Assembly: GCA_965371325.1 (NCBI GenBank)
Contig: CBDUXZ010000011.1
Span: 1-14,351 of the forward strand
Length of the DNA: 14,351 bases
Source of the DNA: CBDUXZ01 sp965371325 [NCBI: uncultured bacterium]
Lineage (GTDB): Bacteria > JAUYMQ01
Direction: 5' to 3'
The translations under genes were made by a program, and so were the position numbers. This document shows, piece by piece, positions 1 through 6,743 of this stretch. Below the pieces are notes generated by a model. That model was not told the DNA's origin and searched no databases. It saw only the letters and a list, made by a program, of their open reading frames with translations. The number at the start of each line of letters is the position of its first letter. Positions within the stretch are counted from its first letter, which is position 1.

Positions 1-323
1 CCATTGCGCATATTGACATCATCAGAAAGATCGCGACAAAGTATTCTGTGCCGGTATTGTTTTTCTTCATTCCGTCACAACCCGAGGTGTCAGATGGTAC
101 AGGCGCAGCTGAGAAGATACTTGTATATTTTGAAGAGTCTGATCGGGTAATTGACCTGTATGACGACTTTCGAAGGGATTTGGACCAGAGAAAAGTATCT
201 CTCTTTTGGCCAAATGATGGTCATCCAAACGTGGAAGGCTACAGGTTCATCGCGAAAACCATCTTCAAGCATTTCAATGAATATTTGGATACTACACAAG
301 CGAAAGTGATGATTGAAAATTAA
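1..323 (+). CDS. SGNH/GDSL-type hydrolase, C-terminal fragment (5' end outside window)
   Basis: The frame is open from base 3 and ends at TAA 321-323, giving 106 residues with no start inside the window; a GTG at 48 is internal, because coding-like sequence (IAHIDIIRKIATKYS) precedes it in frame. What is visible is the last strand-helix pair of an SGNH fold: a hydrophobic strand VPVLFFFIPSQPE, then the final block NDGHPNVEGYRFIA. Here the presumed catalytic Asp and His are two residues apart (DGH), the spacing known from AlgX-type SGNH acyltransferases and hydrolases. Such proteins commonly transfer or remove acetyl groups on polysaccharides. The nucleophile Ser block lies upstream and cannot be checked. 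Base composition is AT-richer than the genes from 1897 on and matches the next gene. The family call is fairly secure; substrate and localisation are unknown. Confidence 0.7.
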   Translation, partial: IAHIDIIRKIATKYSVPVLFFFIPSQPEVSDGTGAAEKILVYFEESDRVIDLYDDFRRDLDQRKVSLFWPNDGHPNVEGYRFIAKTIFKHFNEYLDTTQAKVMIEN

Positions 324-489
324 GAAGCGACGTTAATATGAACATCGGAGTTTGTCTTACTGCTGAGCACGTCTCCCCGCGCTTCCGAACTTCGCGCAGC
401 AGCCTGAATGGGTTTCAGGTAGGCTGTGGGCAATTTAGTCCAGTTTCCCTTCGTTGCGCCGTGCAGGAATCAATGTGAAAGGACAATAC

Positions 490-1776
490 ATGCAAGAGAC
501 AAAGGTACACTCGTTGTCTCGCGAGCTATTGATTACTCTTTCCGTTTTCCTCCTCGTCAACATTTTAAGCGCGCAATTTCAGTCCGTGATATCGCGTCAA
601 CATGGACGACCATGGGAAAGCGCATATTATTACGATATGGCCGAGGACTTCAGAAAGGGCGAATCGCCTGAGACCAGAAGTCCATGGGCGTATAGGATAG
701 GGGTTCCCTTCCTAGCCTCATTAGCGCCAAGCAAAGATATGATGCAGAACTTCCTCACAGTGAACATCATTGCAAATGCTCTCATCTCTATGCTGCTCGT
801 CATCTGGTTGAGGCTCTACATAGTCAATTGGAAGGTAAGGATGCTACTAATTCTTATGTTCTTATTATCATGGCATTCTATGCCTCGCAGGGTGTTTTAT
901 GCCCCCGTAATGATAGATCACTGGGATAAGGTTTGGCTCCTGGCAGGAATGATAGGAATCCATAAAATTAAATCCTGGCGCCTAGGGCCGGCGATCGCCC
1001 TTCTGAGCCTCGTTTCCGCAGTTGGGGTATTCTTTAGAGAAACAATGATGCTCATCCCCGTCGCGGTCTTATTTGCTTCTAACCCCATCCAATTCATTAG
1101 GAATGACTTTGTCTTCAAGATTAAGAGCTGGCCCCGCAAGGTGTTTTATGTCCCCCTCGTTTTCAGTATAGCCGCTTTCATCTCTGTTCGACTGATGGTG
1201 ACCCCCGAAGCCGTGAATTTTTTCCCACTACGGGACGCTGCTCGGGGAGTTTACGAAATGCTCCTTTCACAATATGTCCTTGGGTGGTTTATTGCGTATG
1301 GACCCATCCTGGTGCTGGTATTGTATAATTGGCGGAATTCGATGAAGTATTTGATGGAGCACCAGTTTCAGCTGTTCTTGTTAGCTGGTGTCGTCCTGCT
1401 GTCCTGGATTGGGGGAGTCACTGTTTACAGATTTTCATACTGGGCGTTTCCGATCCTGTTCGTTCTCATCGGGAAAGCAATAGAGGAGCGCACTCAAGAA
1501 CTGAAATCGCCTCTTTTCGTTGGAATTCTCTTGATATCACAGATTGTGTCCCAACGCGTCTTCATGTTGATACCCGACTATCCAAGCTCTGCGCCGTCAC
1601 GATTTCCAATTTTTACACCGCTAGGGAATGATGTACCTCTACTCGACGTCATAGGCATTGGAGATGTCGAGGTCTGTTTCTTTGCGCTGCTCGAATATCT
1701 TCTCTTTTCGGCGTGCGTTCTTCTCTATTTGCATTATCGGAGAGGGAGATACAAAAAGCTGCAAAGCGCTATTTGA
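490..1776 (+). CDS. Polytopic membrane protein, possibly GT-C-like glycosyltransferase
   Basis: Encodes 428 residues with about ten hydrophobic helices (roughly 11-29, 90-110, 115-130, 164-183, 218-237, 260-280, 292-312, 317-330, 341-359, 394-415), so an inner-membrane protein. I chose ATG 490 because AAAGGA (478-483) sits 6 bases upstream; a TTG at 454 is in frame but less convincing. After helix 1 comes a loop with YYYDMAEDF (acidic D49) and SPWAYRIGVPF (R69), then later FFRETMMLIP at about 181-190. An acidic first outer loop followed by a Tyr-Arg motif and an Arg/Lys-Glu helix start is reminiscent of GT-C membrane glycosyltransferases that use polyprenyl-linked sugars. That assignment is inference from pattern only; an uncharacterised polysaccharide-locus membrane protein is the safe call. 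The gene is clearly AT-richer than its right-hand neighbours, suggesting a different origin. Confidence 0.75.
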   Translation: MQETKVHSLSRELLITLSVFLLVNILSAQFQSVISRQHGRPWESAYYYDMAEDFRKGESPETRSPWAYRIGVPFLASLAPSKDMMQNFLTVNIIANALISMLLVIWLRLYIVNWKVRMLLILMFLLSWHSMPRRVFYAPVMIDHWDKVWLLAGMIGIHKIKSWRLGPAIALLSLVSAVGVFFRETMMLIPVAVLFASNPIQFIRNDFVFKIKSWPRKVFYVPLVFSIAAFISVRLMVTPEAVNFFPLRDAARGVYEMLLSQYVLGWFIAYGPILVLVLYNWRNSMKYLMEHQFQLFLLAGVVLLSWIGGVTVYRFSYWAFPILFVLIGKAIEERTQELKSPLFVGILLISQIVSQRVFMLIPDYPSSAPSRFPIFTPLGNDVPLLDVIGIGDVEVCFFALLEYLLFSACVLLYLHYRRGRYKKLQSAI

Positions 1777-1827
1777 ACATGCTTTCTCGGGATTTAGTGG
1801 GGCCGACACGCTAAGTGCATTTGGTAA

Positions 1828-1857
1828 GGCTCCCCCTCTTTCGCTGCAGGGGGGCCC
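1828..1857 (+). other. Stem-loop in the gap before the carbamoyltransferase gene
   Basis: Arms 1828-1837 and 1848-1857 pair through CCCCCT/AGGGGG plus one wobble pair, one mismatch and two outer GC pairs, with a 10-base loop. It lies in the 120-base gap (1777-1896) where composition changes from AT-rich to GC-rich. There is no T-run after it on either strand, so a classical intrinsic terminator is not supported. It could be a weak terminator or leader hairpin, or chance in GC-rich DNA. Confidence 0.25.
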
Positions 1858-1896
1858 GGCCTGGCGCCTTCAATTCGAGCAAGGTCTGATCCGTCT

Positions 1897-4761
1897 ATGA
1901 CTGCAATCCTCGGGCTTTCGGCGTATTACCACGATTCGGCGGCCGCGCTTCTCGTCGACGGCAGGATCGTGGCCGCCGCGCAGGAAGAGCGGTTCAGCCG
2001 GAAGAAGCACGACTCGGGTTTTCCGTCCCTGGCCGTGGCCTACTGCCTCAAAGAGGGGGGCATCGCGCCATCTGATCTCGATTATGTCGGGTTCTATGAC
2101 AAGCCCTTCCAGAAGTTCGACCGGCTGCTCGAGACCTATCTCGCCTTCGCGCCCAGCGGCTTTGGCTCCTTTCTCAAGGCGATGCCGCAGTGGCTCCGGA
2201 CAAAGCTGTTCCTCAGCAGGGAGATCCGGCGGGAGCTCGAGAACCGGTTCACGAAACGCTGCATCTTCTCGGAGCATCACGAGTCTCATGCCGCGAGCGC
2301 GTTCTATCCCTCCCCCTTCGAGGAGGCGGCGATCCTGACCCTCGACGGCGTCGGCGAATGGGCCACGGGAAGCTTCGGCTTCGGCCGCGGCAACTGCATC
2401 ACCCTGACGCACGAGCTCCGCTTTCCGCATTCCCTCGGCCTTCTCTACTCAGCCTTCACCTACTACACCGGCTTCAAGGTCAACTCCGATGAATACAAGG
2501 TGATGGGACTGGCTCCCTACGGAGAGCCACGGTATGTGGATCTCATTCTCGACAAGCTGCTTGACCTGAAGGACGACGGCTCCTTCCGGATGGACATGTC
2601 GTACTTCAACTACTGCCAGGGCCTCACGATGACGTCGAAGAAGTTCGACGGTCTCTTCGGCGGGCCGCCGCGGCGCTCCGCTGCGCCCATCACCCAACGG
2701 GAAATGGATCTCGCGGCCTCCATCCAGAAGGTCGCCGAGGAGATCATGCTCCGCTGCGTGCGCCACGTTCACGCGGAGACGGGCCTCAGGAACCTCTGCC
2801 TCGCCGGCGGCGTCGCCCTTAATTGCGTTGCCAACGGGCGCATCCTTCGCGAGGGACCCTTCGATAAAATCTGGATCCAACCCGCGGCCGACGACGCCGG
2901 GGGCGCGCTGGGCGTGGCGCAGCTCATCTGGTACCAGCTACTCGGAAAAGAGCGCATCGTGGATAGCCGGGACGGGCAGTCCGGCTCCCTTCTCGGTCCC
3001 CGTTTTTCGGATGCCGAGGTCCGACGGTATCTCGACGGCGCGAACGCGAAGTACGAATACCTGGAGGATGAGGAGACCCTCTGCGACCGGGTGGCGGATC
3101 TGATGATCTCGGGCGAGGTGATAGGCTGGTTCCAGGACCGGATGGAGTTCGGGCCGCGCGCCCTGGGGGCCCGCAGCATCCTCGGAGACCCGCGCAATAC
3201 CGGCATGCAGGCCGTCATGAATCTGAAGGTAAAATTCCGCGAGGGGTTCCGCCCCTTCGCCCCGGCCGTTCTCCGGGAGCACGGGCCGGAATATTTCGAG
3301 ATGAAACCGGGCGACGAAAGCCCCTACATGCAGCTCGTGGCGCCCGTCCGGGAAGAGAAGCGGTGTGCGCCGACACCCCAGGAGCAGGCCGCACGCGGGA
3401 TCGACAAGCTGGAGGCCATTCGCTCATCCATTCCAGCGGTGACGCACGTGGACTATTCCGCGCGCATCCAGACGGTCGACGAAGGGCGCAACGGCCTCTA
3501 TAACCGCCTGATCGAAACCTTCTACAGGAAGACCGGCTGCCCGGTCGTCGTGAATACCAGCTTCAACCTCGGCTGGGATCCGATCGTCTGCACGCCGGAA
3601 GACGCCTACAAGACCTTCATGGCTTCCGACATCGACGCCCTCTGCATGGGGCGCTTCCTGATCAGGAAGCAATCGCAACCCGCCTGGGTGGCCACATCGG
3701 ACTGGAAGCCCTTCTACGATCTGCTCAGAAGCCCCTGCTGCGAGGGCGATCTGCGTCCGGATGAAGCCCGGCTCTCCTGTTCGAAGTGCGGACACCGGTT
3801 CGCGGTGGACAACGGCATTCCGCAGCTCTTCTGGCCCCACGAGAAAATCGGCGAAGCCGGGGACGTGACCGAAGCCGTCAAAGCCTTCTACGAAGAGACG
3901 CCGGTCCCGAACTATGACGATCACGATTCGGTACGCTCCCTCCTGGAGAAGTCGCGCCGCGGCATTTACGCGCGGAAGCTCAATGATGCGATCCCCTACA
4001 ACTGCGATGTGCTCGAGGTCGGCTGCGGGACGGGCCAGCTGAGCAACTTCCTGGGAATCGCCTGCCGCCGGGTGCTGGGGACCGATCTCTGCCTGAATTC
4101 CCTCCGGCTCGGGGAAAAGTTCAGGAGCGAGCACGCGCTGAACCGCGTGCGGTTCGCCCAGATGAATCTCTTTCGCCCCGCGCTCAGGCCGGAGAGCTTC
4201 GGTGTGGTACTTTGCAACGGCGTTCTTCATCACACGAGCGATCCGGAGGGGGGACTGAAGGGGCTGGTGCCGCTCGTGCGCCCGGGCGGCTACTTCGTCG
4301 TCGGTTTCTACAACCGCTACGGCCGGCTCATGACCGATTTGCGCAGGGCCATCTTCCGAATCACCGGCGGGCGCGGTAAATGGCTGGATCCTTACCTGCG
4401 TTCGACCGGGATGAGCGAGGAGAAGCACCGGGCGTGGTTCGCGGATCAGTACCTCCATCCGCATGAGTCCAAGCACACCTTCGGCCAGATCCTCGATTGG
4501 TTCCACGAGTGCGGCCTGGAATTCGTCCGCGGAATCCCCTCGGTCACCCTCTCGGGCACACCGCTCGAGGAGGCCGATCTTTTCAACCCTACGACGGAGG
4601 GAACCGCGCTCGAGCACTTCCTGGTTCAGCTCAAACAGATCGGTACCGGGAGCCGCGAGGGCGGGTTCTTCGTCCTCATCGGCCGCAAGCCGGACCCTAC
4701 GGAGCCGCCGGGGAAGACTGATCCGCGGATCACCGATGAAGGAGCAAACAAGTGGCCTTGA
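1897..4761 (+). CDS. NodU/TobZ/SxtI-type carbamoyltransferase fused to zinc-ribbon and SAM methyltransferase
   Basis: A 954-residue protein with three parts. Residues 1-350 are the N-terminal carbamoyltransferase domain: MTAILGLSAYYHDSAA (H12), SEHHESHAASAFY (H127, H128, H131), LTLDGVGEW (D150) and PAADDAGGALG (D332/D333), matching the metal/nucleotide-site motifs of TobZ. Residues 400-595 are the C-terminal carbamoyltransferase domain with DRMEFGPRALGARSILGDPR and VVNTSFN. The family usually ends near residue 600. Here it continues with a Trm112-like zinc ribbon (610-645; C614, C615, C628, C631) and a class I methyltransferase (about 700-930; VLEVGCGTG, acidic D730, LCNGVLHHTSDPE, VRPGGYF). 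The likely role is O-carbamoylation from carbamoyl phosphate plus methylation of the same glycan or precursor; the substrate is unknown. The start is fixed by the conserved N-terminus; the ribosome site is weak (AAGG at 1881). The stop overlaps the next gene by 10 bases. Confidence 0.93.
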   Translation: MTAILGLSAYYHDSAAALLVDGRIVAAAQEERFSRKKHDSGFPSLAVAYCLKEGGIAPSDLDYVGFYDKPFQKFDRLLETYLAFAPSGFGSFLKAMPQWLRTKLFLSREIRRELENRFTKRCIFSEHHESHAASAFYPSPFEEAAILTLDGVGEWATGSFGFGRGNCITLTHELRFPHSLGLLYSAFTYYTGFKVNSDEYKVMGLAPYGEPRYVDLILDKLLDLKDDGSFRMDMSYFNYCQGLTMTSKKFDGLFGGPPRRSAAPITQREMDLAASIQKVAEEIMLRCVRHVHAETGLRNLCLAGGVALNCVANGRILREGPFDKIWIQPAADDAGGALGVAQLIWYQLLGKERIVDSRDGQSGSLLGPRFSDAEVRRYLDGANAKYEYLEDEETLCDRVADLMISGEVIGWFQDRMEFGPRALGARSILGDPRNTGMQAVMNLKVKFREGFRPFAPAVLREHGPEYFEMKPGDESPYMQLVAPVREEKRCAPTPQEQAARGIDKLEAIRSSIPAVTHVDYSARIQTVDEGRNGLYNRLIETFYRKTGCPVVVNTSFNLGWDPIVCTPEDAYKTFMASDIDALCMGRFLIRKQSQPAWVATSDWKPFYDLLRSPCCEGDLRPDEARLSCSKCGHRFAVDNGIPQLFWPHEKIGEAGDVTEAVKAFYEETPVPNYDDHDSVRSLLEKSRRGIYARKLNDAIPYNCDVLEVGCGTGQLSNFLGIACRRVLGTDLCLNSLRLGEKFRSEHALNRVRFAQMNLFRPALRPESFGVVLCNGVLHHTSDPEGGLKGLVPLVRPGGYFVVGFYNRYGRLMTDLRRAIFRITGGRGKWLDPYLRSTGMSEEKHRAWFADQYLHPHESKHTFGQILDWFHECGLEFVRGIPSVTLSGTPLEEADLFNPTTEGTALEHFLVQLKQIGTGSREGGFFVLIGRKPDPTEPPGKTDPRITDEGANKWP
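4739..4744 (+). promoter_or_regulatory. Ribosome binding site of the SxtJ-family gene, inside the preceding gene
   Basis: AAGGAG lies 7 bases before GTG 4752 and within the last codons of the carbamoyltransferase-methyltransferase gene. It supports the GTG start and translational coupling of the two genes. Confidence 0.7.
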
Positions 4762-5171
4762 TAGAGCTGAACCTCAATCCTTCGCGCCGGGATCTGCGAA
4801 CCTTCGGCCTGGTTCTCTTCCCCGTCTTTTTCGCCCTCGTCGGCGTGATGACCTGGAAGATCGCCGGTTCGCCCCAGGCGGCTATCATCATCTGGTCGGT
4901 CGCCTTGGGCATTACACTGACGGGGCTCGTTTTCCCTCCGTTCATGCGGGCCGTTTACGTTGGGTGGATGTACGCAGCCTATCCCCTCGGATGGACGATC
5001 TCTCATGGGATGTTCGCGATCGCCTATTACGGTCTGCTCACACCGCTCGGCCTCCTGATGCGACTGGCGGGTAGGGATCCGCTTACACGCAGACTTGACA
5101 GGTCCAGGAACAGTTACTGGATCCGGCGAAAGCCGGCCGAAAGCATCGACCAGTACTTCAGGCAGTTCTAG
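4752..5171 (+). CDS. SxtJ-family membrane protein
   Basis: Encodes 139 residues, a normal length for the SxtJ family. Hydrophobic helices lie at about 17-36, 42-61, 66-84 and 86-104, after a short polar N-terminus (NLNPSRRDLRTFG) and before a basic C-terminal tail ending YWIRRKPAESIDQYFRQF, the most family-typical part. In the saxitoxin cluster sxtJ lies between the carbamoyltransferase gene sxtI and sxtK, and the same order is seen here: carbamoyltransferase, this gene, a DUF5989-type gene. The biochemical role is not established; the constant linkage suggests a membrane anchor or partner for the carbamoyltransferase. The GTG start is supported by AAGGAG 7 bases upstream, and the first 10 bases overlap the upstream gene. 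No saxitoxin synthesis is implied, as none of the other toxin genes are here. Confidence 0.85.
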   Translation: MALIELNLNPSRRDLRTFGLVLFPVFFALVGVMTWKIAGSPQAAIIIWSVALGITLTGLVFPPFMRAVYVGWMYAAYPLGWTISHGMFAIAYYGLLTPLGLLMRLAGRDPLTRRLDRSRNSYWIRRKPAESIDQYFRQF

Positions 5172-5186
5172 GAAAGGGAGGAACCC

Positions 5187-5405
5187 GTGACGGAGAAAAA
5201 CACCGGGACAGAAGCGCAAAGCGAAGACCAGCTCGCCCGGAAGGCCGAGGAAAAGCAGAAGGGAATCCTGTCGGAGTACTGGGCCTTTCTTCGCCAGGAG
5301 AAGAAATGGTGGCTGGCGCCTTTTCTTCTTTTCCTCCTGGCGGTGGGGGCCTTCGTGGCGCTCGGCGGCACGGCGGCAGCGCCGTTTATCTACACGCTCT
5401 TCTAG
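5187..5405 (+). CDS. DUF5989-type small membrane protein (SxtK-like position)
   Basis: Encodes 72 residues: a charged N-terminal half (1-40, rich in Glu, Lys and Gln), the motif EYWAFLRQEKKWWLAPF around 30-46, one transmembrane helix at about 42-61, and the C-terminal signature APFIYTLF. The KKWW...APFIYTLF pattern is what I recognise as the DUF5989 family, small proteins found beside SxtJ and NodU-type carbamoyltransferases. The longer charged N-terminus is a little beyond the usual size of about 50 residues. GTG 5187 is preceded by GGGAGG (5176-5181) at 5 bases. It starts 15 bases after the SxtJ-family stop, so the three genes are one transcription unit. Function unknown; likely a single-span membrane component of a carbamoylation complex (inference). 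Confidence 0.82.
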   Translation: MTEKNTGTEAQSEDQLARKAEEKQKGILSEYWAFLRQEKKWWLAPFLLFLLAVGAFVALGGTAAAPFIYTLF

Positions 5406-5433
5406 GATAGAGAGGTGTCCGACTCTGTCCTAG
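5402..5433. terminator. Hairpin at convergent gene ends, possible bidirectional terminator
   Basis: Arms 5402-5412 (CTAGGATAGAG) and 5423-5433 (CTCTGTCCTAG) are inverted repeats of 11 bases with one U-G wobble, around a 10-base loop. The left arm includes the stop codon of the DUF5989-type gene; the right arm ends 10 bases before the stop of the opposing gene at 5444. The position suits transcription termination from both sides, but there is no T-run and the stem is not especially GC-rich, so a factor-dependent or non-terminator role is possible. Confidence 0.4.
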
Positions 5434-5443
5434 GGCGGCGTCG

Positions 5444-6742
5444 TCAGGGGCCCACCTTCCATTTGGGAACATTTTTCTGCCATTCGGGGACGTATTTGTC
5501 CTGATACCAGGGTGGGAGTCGGCCCGTTACCGGATCCCGCAGACTTCCCCAATGATCGATGCAGTAGACGCGGTCTCCGCCGTAGCCCACGGCCTCCTGC
5601 AGGTCTTTGCCGTATTTCACCGCGACATCCCCGCAATCCATCAGCCAATAGAGGTTTGGATCGTCGCTGGCAAGGGCATGTTTGGTCATCATTGCCGCGC
5701 CACGTATGTTTTTTTCGGTGTGCTCGTACCGCTTCGGGAGCAAAACATTATTAGGGATATGCTTGTCGTTGTGAAGATCATCATCCCAGGCCTCCTTATT
5801 CTGAAGCCGGTGTCCGTACTGAGCTCTTAGTTGCTTGATCGTTAGCTTTTTCGGATTTGGGGCGAGGCCACCGCCTTGCGGAAACCCCTCTGTACTAACG
5901 CATCCCCCGGCCCGATTGAGCGTCATCTCGCGCTCACCCCAGAACCCGGACTGTGAGGGGCAGGTCGCCCGCCAGCCTTCAACCCGACGCATACCGCGAA
6001 GCATCGCCGCCTGATCGCCCACAAACCGGTTGAAATTCTCCTGCGGGGTCCCTCCCGTGTATTCCTTCACATCCGACCAGTCGAGCCCATCGGAGCGGTG
6101 AACTTCATCGATTCGCGCCCAGCGGAAGCCCTGCTTGACGCGCGCGCGCGCGTAACGCTTCACTGCTTCTTTCGTCCACGGATGGGCGGGGTTCGGAAAC
6201 TGATGGGTACCCTCGGCCCGGTCGCGGTAGATGTCGCAGAGCCATTTATAACCAGAGCTGACGACGTGCAACATGTCCCAGGGGTCTCCGGCTTTCCAGG
6301 AAATCGTCCGTTCGTCTCCCTCGGGGGCCCTGCAGGTTACGCTGCCCGCCCGGATGTGATGAAGAAGCGCCTCAGAAGGCACGTCCTCGAAGCTTCCGTA
6401 GATATGGTTCTTCCAGTAGTTGCAGGTGCCGACGCGACCCGGACATCGCCAGGTGAACAGAACGGTGTAGCGCAGCCAATCGCCCCCGTAATTCCGCCCG
6501 CACCGGAGCAACTTGGCCTGCCTCATCTGCTTCTCATCCGCCTCGACGATCTCGCTCGTTCTCAAAACCTCACAGATATAGGCGGTCGAAGTAGCCGCAT
6601 GGATGAACCCCCAATAAAGCATCCTCGGAGGGTCCACCCGAAGGCTGGCTGAGCCCGCAGGCCAACCGCTGTCTGGTCCGATCAGGACGACACCCAATAC
6701 CAGCAATCCAAGTAACCAGGGAAACCCGGACCGGCTTTGCAT
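5444..6742 (-). CDS. Secreted cysteine-rich protein of unknown function
   Basis: I do not recognise this family. From ATG 6742 it has 432 residues: an N-terminal signal (MQSRSG, then hydrophobic FPWLLGLLVLGVVLIG, likely cleavage near WPAGSA) and a mature part with ten cysteines (57, 81, 100, 107, 137, 169, 261, 281, 370, 394), an even number that suggests disulfides in an exported protein. It is rich in Trp and Tyr, with stretches such as GGDWLRYTVLFTWRC, DGLDWSDVKEYTGG, NLYWLMDCGDVAVKYG and YCIDHWGSLRDP. Such aromatic richness fits carbohydrate binding or processing, but no catalytic motif is identifiable. The start is set by a perfect AGGAGG 7 bases upstream; a longer reading frame to 6862 lies inside wecB and is rejected. 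One base separates its ATG from the wecB TGA, so the two are coupled. Composition is slightly less GC-rich than its neighbours. Confidence 0.75.
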   Translation of the reverse strand: MQSRSGFPWLLGLLVLGVVLIGPDSGWPAGSASLRVDPPRMLYWGFIHAATSTAYICEVLRTSEIVEADEKQMRQAKLLRCGRNYGGDWLRYTVLFTWRCPGRVGTCNYWKNHIYGSFEDVPSEALLHHIRAGSVTCRAPEGDERTISWKAGDPWDMLHVVSSGYKWLCDIYRDRAEGTHQFPNPAHPWTKEAVKRYARARVKQGFRWARIDEVHRSDGLDWSDVKEYTGGTPQENFNRFVGDQAAMLRGMRRVEGWRATCPSQSGFWGEREMTLNRAGGCVSTEGFPQGGGLAPNPKKLTIKQLRAQYGHRLQNKEAWDDDLHNDKHIPNNVLLPKRYEHTEKNIRGAAMMTKHALASDDPNLYWLMDCGDVAVKYGKDLQEAVGYGGDRVYCIDHWGSLRDPVTGRLPPWYQDKYVPEWQKNVPKWKVGP

Positions 6743-6743
6743 T

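Noticed and set aside
338-478. 46-codon frame between the SGNH fragment and the membrane protein gene
   Set aside because: It has only a weak ribosome site and no recognisable protein character. It is too short to support without comparison.
3424-4617. Long minus-strand open frame inside the fusion gene
   Set aside because: It is antisense to a protein with clear methyltransferase and zinc-ribbon motifs; long empty frames are expected opposite GC-biased codons. Its translation shows no family motif.
1897-5405. Saxitoxin-type toxin biosynthesis
   Set aside because: Only the carbamoyltransferase/SxtJ/DUF5989 part is shared; no polyketide synthase, amidinotransferase or tailoring oxygenase genes are present and the context is polysaccharide synthesis.
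6139-6152. Run of seven CG dinucleotides in the secreted protein gene, considered as a phase-variation tract
   Set aside because: It encodes Ala-Arg repeats in frame, and a similar GC run occurs in the glycosyltransferase gene; short CG runs are expected at this composition.
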